A DNA stretch of 64,000 nt from Symbiodinium natans (GCA_905221605.1 CAJNDS010000058.1:756992-820991), one strand, 5' to 3'; positions 22,295 to 34,007 are shown, numbered from the stretch's first letter. Translations and numbers: made by a program. The notes: generated by a model from the sequence alone, not told the origin.

Positions 22295-22393
22295 GGGATG
22301 CTCCCCCTTATTACTAACAGTCCTGAATAGGGATTATGGTACTCCCCTTTTATGATTCCCATTAACGACTGTTAGTATCAGGGGGAACATCCC
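22295..22393. mobile_element. MITE-like element, family 1
   Basis: GGGATGCTCCCCCTTATTAC to GTTAGTATCAGGGGGAACAT; 99 bases. Confidence 0.85.
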
Positions 22394-22619
22394 AGTATAT
22401 AGGGCTTACACTGGGGGTAGGGTTCATACTAGTTCACTGTTGGGATAACATTACAGATGTAACTTTTTGTTTATTCCTTATTGGGTTTAAGTGCCCTTAA
22501 AAATGAAAAACTGTTACCCAACTATGACAAAGTATAGGGTTTCTGGCGACTACAGGATTTAGGGTTTTCGACTCCGAGGTGTTGACCAGGCCGGTGCTTA
22601 CGCTGGGGGTCGACAGGGC

Positions 22620-22651
22620 TTCTTCTGCTTGACTTCGGTCAGGGAGTGCAC
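22620..22651 (-). CDS. helical-gene exon (VHSLT)
   Basis: VHSLTEVKQK plus AA, between ATTCAG and a GC donor; phase 0 in, 2 out. Confidence 0.65.
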
Positions 22652-23017
22652 CTGAATCCCGAACTGCCTAAAACTCTAAGACCCCAAGTCCCCGAAACCG
22701 ACGGGTCAAGCCCTAAAACCGAAACACAAAAAAACAAACCCCCGACGTGCGAAACCCTAAACACCTGAAAAAACCCTAAACAGCCTAGACACCCTAAACA
22801 CCCTAAACACCCTGCCCTAAACATAAGCACCCGAAACACCCTAAACACCCTAAAACCCTAAGCACCCGAAACACCCTAAACACCCTAAACCCCCGAAACC
22901 CGACGAACCTGATGCGATGCTCGTGAGCAAAGCCGGTCTATTGAGGCGAGGGTTTAGGGTTTAGGGTTTAGGGTTTGGGGTTTAGGGTTTAGGGTTTAGG
23001 GTTTAGGGTTTAGGGCT

Positions 23018-23105
23018 GGGATGTTCCCCCCTAACAGTCCTTCCTAGGGATTATAACAAAAATACTATAACCCATATGAAGGACGGTTAGTATAAGGGGG
23101 AACAT
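23018..23105. mobile_element. MITE-like element, family 1
   Basis: GGGATGTTCCCCCCTAACAG at left, GGTTAGTATAAGGGGGAACA at right; the left arm lost TATA. Confidence 0.83.
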
Positions 23106-23659
23106 GCTCAAGGCTGGGTTTCGTGCGCAATATGACTTGGGAGGTTTGGGTTTAGGGCTTAGGGCTTAGGGTTTAGGGTTTAGGGTTTTGGGTTGAGGGC
23201 TTAGGGTTTAGGGTTTAGGGTTTAGGGTTTAGGGTTCCGGGCTTTAGGCTTTGGGGTGTAGGGTTTCGGGTTTGGAGGTTAAAGGTTTCCAGCTCCATAT
23301 GGGGTTTGTCTGAAATGTCGGCCATTTTCGGGGATCCTAAACGGGAAAGACTCGACAGCAATAAACACCAAGAAAATCAAAAGTTGAAATTAAAACCTCA
23401 CAGGTAACTAGCTGTTCGTGTCTTCTAGTGATGTTTTCTGTCAGCTTGACCCGCAGTCCAGGTGTGCAGTGTCAATCGTTGTAGGCAGCGAATGCTGCTG
23501 AAGCATTCCGAGAGTCCGTGAATTAAGCAAGACCCAGCCAAGAGGCAGGAAGATAAGATGCTTTGCCAACAGAGCCTGCTCTAAACACCCGATTCTACCG
23601 CAAACCCAAAACTTAAACCCTAAACCCTACTGCAAGCCTCTCCGACTTTCCGAGGCTCC

Positions 23660-23812
23660 GACCCTGAACCCTAAACCCTAAACCCTAATCCCTAAACCCT
23701 AAACCCTAATCCCTAAACCCTAAACCTAAACCCTAAACCCTAAACCCTAAACCCTAAACCCTAAACCCTAAACCCTAAACCCTAAACCCTAAACCCTAAA
23801 CCCTAAACCCTA
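23660..23812 (-). repeat. CCCTAAA array
   Basis: About 21 units. The island beyond it (23840-23880, minus DWGHRCGD) is exon-like but unassigned. Confidence 0.95.
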
Positions 23813-24900
23813 AAGCATGCACAAATTAGATGTACACGTCGCCGCATCTGTGTCCCCAGTCCTTGTGCTTGATGTCGTGACTTGCAGGTACCAGCTCGAG
23901 TTAAGGGTTTCGGGGAGCCCTGAACCCTGAACCTTGGGGTTTAGGGTTTAGGGCTCAGGGTTTAGGGTCCCTGTACCCGGGTTTCAGGGCTTCAGGAATC
24001 AACCCTAAACCCTGAACCCTCAACCCTGAACCCTAAACCCTGAACCCCACCCAGCCAGTTCATCCCGAACCAGGGAACAAAATAGGGAGGACCCCTTGCT
24101 AAGAAACCCGGCAAAAAGAGGTGACTATACTTGGCTGCTCTTAGCAGGGTAGCAATGAATTAAATTTTTAGCTGCCTTGTTAAGAAACCCAATTAACACA
24201 AAAGAGGCTACGGATCTACAGTCACAGTAAAGCACCACAGAGTACACCCTAGAACTGCAAAACCCTAAGCCCTAACCTCCTAAACCCTAAGCCGCAGCGC
24301 ATAGTCGGGCTTCCTGCAAAAGGTCGACACGCTTTCCATTTGACCCTCACAAAAGTCCCTAAACACTACAGGGTTTTGTTTTTGTTTCAGGTTCGAAACT
24401 CCGAAACCCTAAACCCTAAACCCTCAACCCTAAACCCTAAACCCTAAACAAGAAGATTTTCCTGGCCAGGTGAACAGAAAGGCTGCACCATGGGTCTGTA
24501 GGGGCGAATCAGGGCATGATCCCCCCCAACCATAACCGTCTAGGAGGCCTAAGCCCCAAACCTTACCTGCAACACTAACCCCTCAACCCTAAAAACCCCA
24601 AAAACCCGAAAGCCCCAAAACCCTAATGCCCTAAAACCCCAAAACACTAAGAACCTACCCCCTTAGAAATTGTGCCGAGTTGAAGCAAAGCGTCTAGCGT
24701 CCGACCAGGTGTGCCCTCCACCCTACAGCCCCCATAAGACCCTTTTTCAAAGTTTGCTGGTTGACCCACCAATGTACCCTTTCATCGCCCTAAACCCTAA
24801 ACCCTAAACCCCAAACCCTACACCCTAAACCCGAATCAAGCCCTATAAACCTCAGCACTGTAAGGGGCAGTGGAGGATGCTTGCTGGGGACCGCGGTGAC

Positions 24901-24924
24901 CTTGAGTGGTGCAGGCGCTCGCAC
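24901..24924 (-). CDS. short exon candidate (CERLHHS)
   Basis: CERLHHS between CTGAG|G and AG|GT, phase 2 in and out. Two other frames are also open here, so the reading is weak. Confidence 0.3.
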
Positions 24925-24965
24925 CTCAGGGTGGGCTGAGAGACCGAACCCCGGGACCGGCTTAG

Positions 24966-25150
24966 GAGGGTTTGGGGTTTAGGGTTTAGGATTTAGGGTT
25001 TAGGGTTAGGGTTTAGGGTTTAGGGTTTAGGGTTTAGGGTTTAGGGTTTAGGGTTTAGGGTTAGGGTTTAGGGTTTAGGGTTTAGGGTTTAGGGTTTAGG
25101 GTTTAGGGTTTAGGGTTTAGGGTTTAGGGTTTAGGGTTTAGGGTTTAATT
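24966..25150 (+). repeat. TTTAGGG array
   Basis: About 26 units, one of the longest. Confidence 0.95.
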
Positions 25151-25170
25151 AGGATTTAGGACCCAACTAC

Positions 25171-25229
25171 AGATACCCTTTTTGGGATTTTTTAGGGCCC
25201 TCATTCCCTCATTCCCTACGAAGAATCAG
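25171..25229. mobile_element. family 2 element, partial
   Basis: Right half only: TACCCTTTTTGGGATT then CCCTCATTCCCTCATTCCCT and an AAGAATCAG end. Confidence 0.65.
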
Positions 25230-25847
25230 AAAATTGTTGTGCGCACACTCGCTGGAGTCCGAAGCCCTACTGGGGGGCTCTAGCCACACTTTAACTTCTA
25301 CATTTCGGACCCACAAACCCTCAACCCTACAGCCTCAAGCTTAGGGTTTAGGGTTCCTTAAACCAACCCTAAAGGCCGGCAACGACCTTCGCTAAGGTTT
25401 AGTGTTTAGGGTTTAGGGTTTGAGGGTTACGGAGGGTTTGGGGGGTTTAGAGTTGAGGGTTGGGGTTTAGGGTTTTGTCTGGTCCGCACCCTAAACCCTA
25501 GACCCTAAAACCCTCAACCCTAAACCCCTAATCTTTTCGGGAAGCCTATCTGCCCGTTTTGGTGTGCTCCCCCGTCCCCAGCCCGAAACCTTCAACCCAA
25601 AAAGGGTAAACAAAGGAGGTTTAGGGTTTAGGCTTTAGGGTTTAGGGCTTCGGGCTTACGGTTGAGGGTTTAGGGCTCACCCCGAAGGCCCAAGACGGTT
25701 CAGGATTCAGGGTTTGGGGTTAGAAATTTAGGGTCTGGGCGGCCTTGCCTGGCTGGTTCTCAGAAGGGAACCACCCTAAACCCCTAAACCCTAAACCCTA
25801 AACCCCCCCCAAAGCCGGGGCTGCCACTCAGACCCCCAGCGCACCGC

Positions 25848-25883
25848 GACTGTAGCGGTCTCTGCGGCCGCCAGTGCCGGAAC
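25848..25883 (-). CDS. exon candidate (VPALA)
   Basis: VPALAAAETATV between AGCCAG and GTC|GC, phase 0/0. The frame stays open downstream (AVRWGSEWQPR). Confidence 0.5.
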
Positions 25884-25896
25884 CTGGCTATGCTTG

Positions 25897-26220
25897 GGGT
25901 TTGGGGTTTGGGGCTTGGGGTTTGGGGTTGGGGTTTGGGGTTTGGGGCTTGGGGTTTGGGGTTTGGGGTTGGCGCTTGGGGTTTGGGGTTTGGGGTTTGG
26001 GGCTTGGGGCTTGGGGTTTGGGGTTTAGGGGTGTGGGCCTTGGGGTTTGGGGTTTAGGGGTTAGGGGTTTGGGGTTTGGGGTTTGGGGGTTTGGGGTTGG
26101 GGGCTTGGGGCTTGGGGCTTGGGGCTTGGGGCTTGGGGCTTGGGGTTTGGGGTTTGGGGTTTAGGGCTTGGGGTTTGGGGTTTAGGGTTTTGGGGTTTAG
26201 GGTTTGGGGTTTAGGGTTTG
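25897..26220 (+). repeat. TTTGGGG / CTTGGGG array
   Basis: About 45 units in which A of the telomere unit is replaced by G, with CTTGGGG blocks. The 96-codon open frame here is a repeat artefact. Confidence 0.95.
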
Positions 26221-26229
26221 TGGTTTGGG

Positions 26230-27060
26230 CTTGAGGGCTTCGGCTGTATCATTAGGGCGGGGGATGGGCGCATGCAGCGCATATAGGGGTGCTTAAGCTA
26301 TTTATTACAATGATTCTTCTGATTTTCTGGGGTGGAGGGGACCTGACCCCGAATTAAGGGCACAAGGAGGGGGGATTCATGGGATGGTTACAAATTGAGA
26401 GCTTCAGAGCTTATGACGTTTGGGACTCATGGTCAGGGTTTGAGAATCGGGTTTACGGTACCCTAAACCCTAGCCCTAAACCCTAAACCCTAAACCCTAA
26501 ACCCTAAACCCTAAACCCTAAACCCTAAACCCTAAACCCTAAACCTGGCATCTCGGGGGAAGGATTGAGGGCTTCGGGACGGGACCTGAGAGCTCCCGTG
26601 GGTGGGAGTGTCGCAGCGCGCGTTGCGGGTTTGGGGTCCAGGGTTTGGGGTTTAGGGTTCAGGGTTCAGGGTTTAGGGTTCAGGGTTCAGGGTTTAGGGT
26701 TTAGGGTTTAGGGTTTAGGGCTTAGGGTTTAGGGTTCAGGGTTTAGGGTTTAGGTTTAGGGGTCGGGTGTGAACTGGTTCAGGCCCCATGCAGGATATAG
26801 TGGCTAAGTAGGGCTAATGCTAAGACTATCTTATTGGGTTTTTAGGTCACTGCACCAGACTCACATGGTTGGCCATGTGTGAACAAATTCCTGGGCTTGG
26901 GTGGACAGTAGATTGCATTTTGCCGTGCTGCTTAATCAGAGTCCCAGAGCTTCGTATCTAAACCCTAAACCCAAAAACCCTAAACCGCTCAAATCCAAAC
27001 CGTTCGGCGCCCACCTACTGGTCCCTCGCGGTCCCGCTGCGTCGCCGACATTGGACGACT
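26230..27060. other. no gene recognised
   Basis: CCCTAAA array at 26463-26546, a variant array at 26630-26760, and unique stretches without a convincing exon. Confidence 0.6.
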
Positions 27061-27075
27061 AGGGGGCTCGCCTTT

Positions 27076-27165
27076 CCAGGACGGGCTATTATACCCTAGG
27101 ACCCCTTAAAATGGTATACCAGGACGGGCAAGTATGCCCTATACCCCCTTAAAGAGGCCCTTTAT
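27076..27165. mobile_element. family 3 fragments
   Basis: Two left ends (CCAGGACGGGC at 27076 and 27118) in tandem, each followed by TATRCCCTA and CCCCTTAAA. Confidence 0.7.
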
Positions 27166-27207
27166 AGGGATTAGGGCTTAGGGTTTAGGGCCTAGGGTCT
27201 AGGGATA

Positions 27208-27300
27208 TACCAGGACGGGCAATTATACCCTATAACCCCTTAGAAAGGCCCTATAAAGGGTTGATTATGAGGATTGTCAGGCCCAATAGCCCGTCCCGGT
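27208..27300. mobile_element. family 3 element
   Basis: TACCAGGACGGGCAATTATA at left and AATAGCCCGTCCCGGT at right; 93 bases, without the internal tandem repeats of the 21.5 kb copy. Confidence 0.82.
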
Positions 27301-27459
27301 TGTAGGGCTTGCATAGGGCTTAGAGGTCCAGGTTTAGGCTTTATGGCTTTCGGGCCGCCGGGGGTTAAGGGCTGCAGGATTTAGGGTTTAGGGTCTAGGG
27401 TCTAGGGTCTAGGGTTTAGGGTTTAGGGTTTGAGGGGCTATCACTCGGAAAAAATTGCC

Positions 27460-27548
27460 ATGCTCTGGGCACACCCGTACATAGTTTGCTCATTTCGGTA
27501 TCTGGGTCTTTGTGTATCACTGTCCCAGCTCTGGAGGGGAGTCTCGAC
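27460..27548 (-). CDS. open exon-like island, 3' end unclear
   Basis: After GAAAG|G the frame VETPLQSWDSDTQRPRY continues open for about 30 codons; several possible donors, none preferred. Confidence 0.35.
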
Positions 27549-27788
27549 CTTTCTGTGGTAGATCAGGCGCTTCGGGGATCCGAAACCCAAGAGGTTAGGG
27601 TTTAGGGTTAGGGTTTAGGGTTTAGGGTTTAGGGTTTAGGGTTAAGGGTTAAGGGTTTAGGGTTTAGGGTTTAGGGTTTAGCGTTTAGGGTTTAGAGTTT
27701 AGGGTTTAGGGTTTAGGGTAAACCCGCAACCGAAACCCCTACGCAAAGCGCACCGAAGCCAGGTCCAAGCATAGCCGGGCTGCTTCGC

Positions 27789-27827
27789 TGTGGCTCGAGC
27801 TCCAACATCCGCTCCCGCTCCGCAATC
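27789..27827 (-). CDS. helical-gene exon (IAERE)
   Basis: IAERERMLELEP between CTCAG|G and CA|GC. The opening G completes CA from the exon at 29018-29085, giving Q then IAERERM; phases agree. Confidence 0.6.
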
Positions 27828-27915
27828 CTGAGGCCGTCTGGAGGTGGTTGTGGATTTGGGGTTTAGGGTTTAGGGTTTAGGGTTTAGAGTTTAGGGTTTA
27901 GGGCTTCAGGTTATC

Positions 27916-28028
27916 TAGGGCTTGCTAGCCGAGTAACAAACTTGCAACGCGGGTATTCATTTTTCGGGTTGGTTACTTAAAAAGGAAACCTTGAACCAAG
28001 TGAAGAGAGTGCCACTGGACTACCGAGA
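27916..28028. mobile_element. family 4 element, diverged
   Basis: GCTAGCCGAGTAAC, GGAAACCTTGAACC and CACTGGACTACCGAG mark the family's order of motifs. Confidence 0.6.
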
Positions 28029-28029
28029 G

Positions 28030-28870
28030 GGTTGTTGGGCTTCAGTGTTCTGGAAGCTTAGGGCTTCAGCCCCAGTCAGGCAAGGTTTGTTCTCCGTAAA
28101 TAGAGGTGCCACTCAGTCCGAAGAGTCCCGGAGTTAGGACAACCGGGAACATCGTGGCAAGCAAGTAATCCAGAGCCTATTTCATTCGAATGGGCAGTAG
28201 TTTGGACCGTTTAAAGTACAAGTATATACCGGCTTAGGCTGCTGTATTCGCTGGACTTCAAAAAGTGTCACCGGTGCCAGTCCTTTAACCTCATCTTCAC
28301 TAAACTCTCTCAGGTATGAGAAACCAAAAGAAAAGTAAACCATAGCCTGCGCCTAACAGCCATCGCATCAAATAAGCATATCAAATGAAATCCACAGAGT
28401 GTGGTTGCAACCAACACGGTGATACAGAAAACAATAAACGGATATCAGGCAATGCCGGGAGTACATTAAATAGAGAGCCATGATAGTAGTGATAATTGTG
28501 ATATCTGTGACAGAAATATAGGGATATAGTGATACAGTAAGACGGTAATAAGGTAATATGGCAACATGCAGGGCAACAGAGAAAACAGCCATGCAGTAAC
28601 AAAGCAAGTCTATAATGTAGTAGGCTGGAAATCTGTAGAGTGACACCGGAGCATAAAGTTGAAGAAATTTCGTCGGGTCAAGTAGTAAGAAGGCACATAG
28701 TAGCAAAGTGATACGGGAACATGGTGAAATAGTCATATCGTACAGTAGCAGAGCACTGCAGTAATTTGTAATCCGTTTGTGTTCATGATTGAATACGAAT
28801 GACTACTTACGATTTCTTACTAGCTACTACTCATTCATTAGCAAATGAGGAACAACTCGGACGGCCGAGA
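28030..28870. other. unique sequence without recognised gene
   Basis: Quasi-repetitive GTGATA/GGTAATA drift at 28400-28760. A 122-codon hydrophobic frame on the minus strand follows from that composition. Confidence 0.5.
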
Positions 28871-29017
28871 GCCCCAAGCTCCAAACCCTAAACTCTGAGC
28901 CCTACCCCTAAACCCTGAACCCTGAACCCTGAACCCTAAACCCTAAACCCTAAACCCTAAACCCTAAAACCTAAACCCTAAACCCTCAACCACTCAGCTC
29001 TCGCCCGGCCAGGGAGC

Positions 29018-29085
29018 TGTGCCGAAAGGGCCTCCACCGCTTGGCGGATCTCTGCCAGGCGCTGCAGCGACTGCTGCGAGAGGTC
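29018..29085 (-). CDS. helical-gene exon (DLSQQ)
   Basis: Starts DLSQQSLQRLAEIRQ and ends AVEALSA, between GCACAG and CA|GC; phase 0 in, 2 out. Clearly amphipathic-helical. Confidence 0.75.
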
Positions 29086-29706
29086 CTGTGCTTAGGGTTT
29101 CGGGTTTAGGGTTTAGGGTTTGGGGTTTAGGGTTTCGGGTTTTGGGCTTCGGGTTTAGGGTTTAGGGTTTAGGGTTTCGGGCTTAGGGTTTAGGTTTAGG
29201 GTTTCGGGCTTAGGGTTTATTAGGGTCAGGGTTCAGGGTTTAGGGTTTAGGGTTTAGATACCTGGTTTGGATTGGATTCTCGAGCCTTGGAAGGCCCCCG
29301 GCCACCCGCGACCGGCTTAGGGTTCAGGGCTTGGGGTTTAGGGTTTGGGGGTTGAAGGGTTTAGGGTTTAGGGTTGAGGGCTTAGGGTTGCTTCCGGATC
29401 AAAGAGGGTTTGAGAGCTTTGTGAAAGGCTTTCGAGATACCTCTGGTAGCGGGACAGCCAACCCGTGAGCTTCCCGGAGCCCCCTCGAACCGCAATTCCG
29501 CCTTAAAACTCCCTAAGCCCGAGTGCAGGATTGAGGGCTAAGGGTCAAAGGGGTGTAGTATAGGCTCGGGGTTCAGCGTTCAGGGTTCAGGGTTTCGGGT
29601 TCAGGGTTTAGGGTTTCGGGTTAGGGTTTAGGGTTTAGGGTTAGGGTTTAGGGTTTAGGGTTTGGGGTTTGGGGTTTGGGGTTTGGGGTTTGGGGTTTGG
29701 GGTTTG

Positions 29707-29890
29707 GGGTTTAGGGGTTTAGGGGTTTAGGGGTTTAGGGGTTTAGGGGTTTAGGGGTTTAGGGGTTTAGGGGTTTAGGGGTTTAGGGGTTTAGGGGGTT
29801 TAGGGGTTTAGGGGTTTAGGGGTTTAGGGGTTTAGGGGTTTAGGGGTTTAGGGGTTTAGGGGTTTAGGGGTTTAGGGTTTAGGGGTTTAG
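29707..29890 (+). repeat. homogenised 8-mer array TTTAGGGG
   Basis: About 22 copies of the 8-mer following seven TTTGGGG units at 29655-29705. Confidence 0.95.
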
Positions 29891-29915
29891 GGTTTAGGGG
29901 GCGCTCCTGGCCCGC

Positions 29916-30002
29916 GTTGCTGGCATCCAGCGTGGTGATGCAGAGCCGTCGGAGGTCGCCAAGCGTTTCTTTCACCACCAGGCTGTTTTCTTTCACCACG
30001 TC
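29916..30002 (-). CDS. helical-gene exon, 29 codons (DVVKE)
   Basis: Starts DVVKENSLVVKETLGDL and ends RLCITTLDASN, between GCCCAG and AAC|GC, phase 0/0. One of the longest clean exons in this part. Confidence 0.78.
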
Positions 30003-30865
30003 CTGGGCGGGTTTCGGGTTCTAGGGTATAGAATTTAGGGTTTAGAACCTAGGGTTTAGAATCTAGCGTTTAGGAGTTTAGGGTTTAGGATTTTAGGGTT
30101 TGGAATTTAGGGTTTAGGGGTAGTCTCGGGGTATGAATGGGTTCAGGGCATAGTGCTTCGGGCTTGAGGTAACAAGGGTTTAGGGTGATCTCGGTTTTTG
30201 GGTGGAAGCCTTAGCACCAGACCTGCGTTAGTGCACTGTGGGTGGAAAGACACCGTGGTTTGGGGTTTGGGGTTTAGGGCTTCAGGGTTTCAGGGTTTCA
30301 GGGTTTAGGGTTTAGGGTTTAGGTTTGGGGTTTGGGGTTTGGGGTTTAGGGTTTAGGGTTTAGGGTTTAGGTTTTGAGACTGGCCCCGAGAAGCATTTGA
30401 GACACCTTAGAAGACACTGGGATGATGTGGAGGTCTCCAAACATAGGGGCACTCCTGATGCATTCCCACAAGATGAGAAATCTTATGCGGAACACCAAAG
30501 AGTTTAGGGTTCAGGGTGTAGGGCTTAGGGCTTAGGGTTCAGGGTTTAAGGTTTAGGTAGTTTGGCAAACACCCAGGCCTCAATGCAGGAAGGTGAATGA
30601 ATGAGAAGGCACCTCTTGGGGTAAGGCGGTCAGGGAGCCACAAGGAAACCCTGTTCCGAAGACTCTCAAGTCGAGTTGCCGGCGCTTCATTCTTACATCT
30701 TCTAGGCGCCGACCCGTGCACCCTGAACCCTGAACCCTGAACCCTAAACCCTAGCCCTAAACCCTAAACTAAACCCTAAACCCTAAACCCTAAACCCTAA
30801 ACCCTAAACCCCAAACCCCAAACCCCAAGCCAGGCGTCTCCAACCATATCGGTTCGACTGATCAC

Positions 30866-30916
30866 GGTGGTCATGTCATGCTGCTGCGCAGTCCGCATCA
30901 CTTCAGCGAGGCGCTC
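30866..30916 (-). CDS. helical-gene exon (ERLAE)
   Basis: ERLAEVMRTAQQHDMTT between GCAAG and a GT donor, phase 0/0. Confidence 0.7.
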
Positions 30917-31417
30917 CTTGCCGAAGTTGCGTTGAAGGGTTTAGGGTTTAGGGTTTAGGGTTTAGGGTTTAGGGTTAGGGTTTAGGGTTTAGGGTTTAGG
31001 GTTTAGGGCTTAGGGCTTAGGGCTTAGGGCTTAGAGTACAGACTTTGGGGTTCAGGGTTCAGGGCTTAGGGCTTCGTTAGGGCTATCTTCGGGCTCAATC
31101 CAGGGCTTGGGGTTGGGGCCCGGGGATCGTTTCTTAGTTTGCTAGGGGCTTCGGGTTTGCAGGTCTGCGGGCTTAGAAGTTGTTTGATTTACGGGTTGCT
31201 TTTCAGCCTAAATCCTGTGCATGTTAGGCAACACCCTAAACCTGAACCCCTGCTTGCCTACGTACGAAAACCAAAACCTGGATCCGAACATCTACACCCG
31301 AAAATCTGCACCCTAACCCTAAACCCTAAACCCTACACCCTACAACCCTCACATAAACGGCATCAGCCCTAACCCCCCACGCCTAGGCACCCTTGGCATC
31401 CCACAACCTGACTGTTG

Positions 31418-31508
31418 GTTAGGGGGAAATGAGGGAATTGGGGCCCTGCATATACCCTTTAAGGGATTATATAGCGTACCTCATTCCCTCATTCCCGACT
31501 CAGAACCA
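31418..31508. mobile_element. family 2 element
   Basis: GGAAATGAGGGAATT at left; CTCATTCCCTCATTCCC and a CAGAACC end at right; centre TATACCCTTTAAGGGATTAT. Confidence 0.8.
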
Positions 31509-31594
31509 GCCAGTAGGTTTACCCTAAACCCTAAACCCTAAACCCTAAACCCTAAACCCTAAACCCTAAACCCTAAACCCTAAACAACCCGGGC

Positions 31595-31657
31595 CTGCTT
31601 CTCCATGATCTTCGTGCTGTGGTCCTCGAGCTTCCGCCCGATGGATCGGCTCAATTC
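31595..31657 (-). CDS. helical-gene exon (ELSRS)
   Basis: Starts ELSRSIGRKLEDHS and ends TKIMEKQ, between CAGAG and CAG|GC, phase 0/0. Confidence 0.75.
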
Positions 31658-32258
31658 CTCTGGGTCATGGAAGTGTTCGGGTTTAGGGTTTAGGGTTTAG
31701 GGTTTAGGGTTTAGGGTTTCGGGTTTGGGGTTTAGGGTTTAGGGTTCAGGGTTCAGGGTTCAGGGTTCAGGGTTTAGGGTTTAGGGTTTAGGGTTTAGGG
31801 CTTCGGGGGGTTCAGGGGGTTTAGCGGTGCTTAGGGGTGTTTAGGGGTGTTTAGGGGTGTTTGGGGGTGTTTGGGGGGGTTTAGGGGTTTCTAGGGGTTG
31901 CTAGGGGTTTAGGGATTTAGGGGTGGGGTTTAGGGAACAATCAAGCATGATAACACGAATACAAACAATGTTAATGTGGTAAGGAGATGAAAAATATCAC
32001 ATGCCTGTACTTGTTCGTGAAGAGAGGGGTGCACCGAAAGGAGAATATCAAACTATAGACAAGGTCTGCCTAGACTCTTATACACCCTAAACCCTAAACC
32101 CAAAACCCTACACCCAAAACCCAAAACCCAAAACCCTAAACCCCTAAACCCCTAAACCCCAGACCCTGAGCCCTAAGCCCTAAGCCCCAAACCCTAAACA
32201 CTAAACCCTAAACCCTACACCCTAAACCCCAACCCTAAACCCTAAACCCTACACGAGC

Positions 32259-32339
32259 CTCCAGCCGCTCACCCTTGAGAGAGAGCTGGAGCTCTCCGGC
32301 GAGCTGCCTGAGCATCACTTCCGCGGGGCCCAATCTATG
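32259..32339 (-). CDS. helical-gene exon (HRLGP)
   Basis: Starts HRLGPAEVMLRQLAGE and ends LQLSLKGERLE, between CACACAG and GAG|GC, phase 0/0. A later acceptor would shorten the start; the helical core is not affected. Confidence 0.65.
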
Positions 32340-32499
32340 CTGTGTGGGGTGGAGGGGTTTAGGGTTTGGGGTTTAGGGTTTAGGGTTTAGGGTTTCGAGA
32401 TGAAGTGCTCCATTTAGCAAAGCCTTGAGCCTGCAGCCTGCACCAGCAACCCACCAAATCCTGACTTCGAAAAGCACTCGCCAAGCCTCGCGCCATAGC

Positions 32500-32559
32500 A
32501 GTGGAATTCTCACGCGAGATCTTCTCATTGTAGCTCTTGATGTCGGAACGCGCAACCCC
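32500..32559 (-). CDS. helical-gene exon (GVARS)
   Basis: Starts GVARSDIKSYNEKI and ends SRENST, between TCAACAG and ACT|GC, phase 0/0. Confidence 0.7.
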
Positions 32560-32666
32560 CTGTTGACGCAGGCCTGAGCTCAGCTCGGAGGACAAGAATC
32601 TTATGAGCCCGCTCGCCGCCGCGCTCCGCGATGTCAAAGATGGAACGCATACTACACAAACTCCGT

Positions 32667-32851
32667 GAAGTGTCTGCGGTCTTGCAGCATGCCCGGCTTT
32701 CAGTCCGCGATCTGCACATTCTCAAACCCCGCAGCGACGTAGGCCTCCACCAGGTCGTGCGCGTCATTCGCGGGAATTCAAGTCCCTTCCGCGGTCGAGG
32801 GTCTCCGAAGTCGCGCCAGGAGGTGGGTAGCTTGCAGATCTTGTCTATCAT
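32667..32851 (-). pseudogene. coding-like segment with a frame break
   Basis: One frame from 32851 reads MIDKICKLPTSWRDFGDPRP. After a change of frame near 32771 the sequence continues DAHDLVEAYVAAGFENVQI and stops at TGA. Both parts look protein-coding, and the break would be one indel. Family not recognised. It could instead be two exons whose junction I cannot place. Confidence 0.35.
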
Positions 32852-32888
32852 AATTCCTTCATTCCGAAGGCCCTACTGTACATTTAGA

Positions 32889-32892
32889 GCGC

Positions 32893-32927
<35 letters not shown>

Positions 32928-33030
32928 TATAAATATGTCTATATGTATACAACAAGAAATATAAATATGTATAAACACACAAATAAATACACAAATATGT
33001 TTATATGTATATATATATATACACATACAT
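32889..33030. repeat. TA-rich microsatellite
   Basis: TATATA and TAAATA runs; a larger one is at 33305-33585. The 191-codon plus frame crossing it is not a gene. Confidence 0.9.
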
Positions 33031-33239
33031 TTTTGTATAACAGCCTTCGTAAACTTGAAAGGCTCCAGCTTCCCCCCGAGGCACAGGTACTCAACTCCCG
33101 ACTACGAACCTTGAAATGCCCCACAGCTGGGTGCAGCGAAACTTCGCCTGCTTTCCATGGCTTTCAATCCCGAAAAAACACCCTATATAGGCCCTCCGAA
33201 CCCTAAGTCCTGAACCCCCGAAGGTTCCACTCGCAACTA

Positions 33240-33539
33240 GGTTTAGGGTTAGTTAGGGCTTGTGAGGCTTGTAAGCCCTAGAACACCCCAAACCCTACAC
33301 CCTAAACCATATATTTGTGTGAATGAATATAAATATGAATCTAAATGAATAAAAAAGACATATGTATATATGTATATATATATATACATATACATATATG
33401 TATATATACAAATACATAAAAGAATAAATACACATAAATTAATAATTAATTAGATATGAATAAATAGCTATAAATATAAGTATAAAATGAAAATATAAAT
33501 ATAAATATAAATATAAATGTAAATATTACATATATATAC

Positions 33540-33571
<32 letters not shown>

Positions 33572-34000
33572 TCATATATTGCGGTGTGAGTCGCGTGGGT
33601 CGCAGTGCTTTGGGATTCGGAGGTTTTAGGGTTTAAGCTTTAGGGAGGGTTGTGGGTATAGGGCCCAGGGAATAGCATTTGGGGGTTTAGGGTTTAGGGC
33701 AATGCGTCGCAATTAACTTTGGAAGCTTGATGATGTACCCCTTATCTAGCCTATAACCAGATTCAAAACCAAAAAACGGGAAGGGCCATATCAAAGGACC
33801 ATATCCCTACCGCAATCCCAAAGCCCGTACACCTACTGGTTCTTAGTAGGGAATCAGGGAACCCTATATAAACTCCCTTGCAGGGTGACAGAAAGAAAAC
33901 CTATTTAAAGAGAGCCTAAAACCTACACCCTAAACCGTAACCCTAAACCCTAAAACCCCCCTCTCTTGCCCCCCCCCCCCCCCCCCGCAAGGTCCAGGCT
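33240..34000. other. AT microsatellite and unassigned sequence
   Basis: TA repeats at 33305-33585, a half copy of family 2 at 33837-33876 (GGTTCTTAGTAGGGAATC), and a poly-C run at 33969-33986. Confidence 0.7.
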
Positions 34001-34007
34001 TGGCGGC

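Noticed and set aside
25874-26164. 96-codon frame rich in G, L, W and F
   Set aside because: Translation of the TTTGGGG/CTTGGGG array.
28368-28736. 122-codon hydrophobic minus frame
   Set aside because: Sequence is quasi-periodic GTGATA drift; no splice pattern, no ATG context and no recognisable helices arrangement.
32631-33206. 191-codon plus frame
   Set aside because: Half of it is TA microsatellite; the other half is antisense to a better coding-like minus segment.
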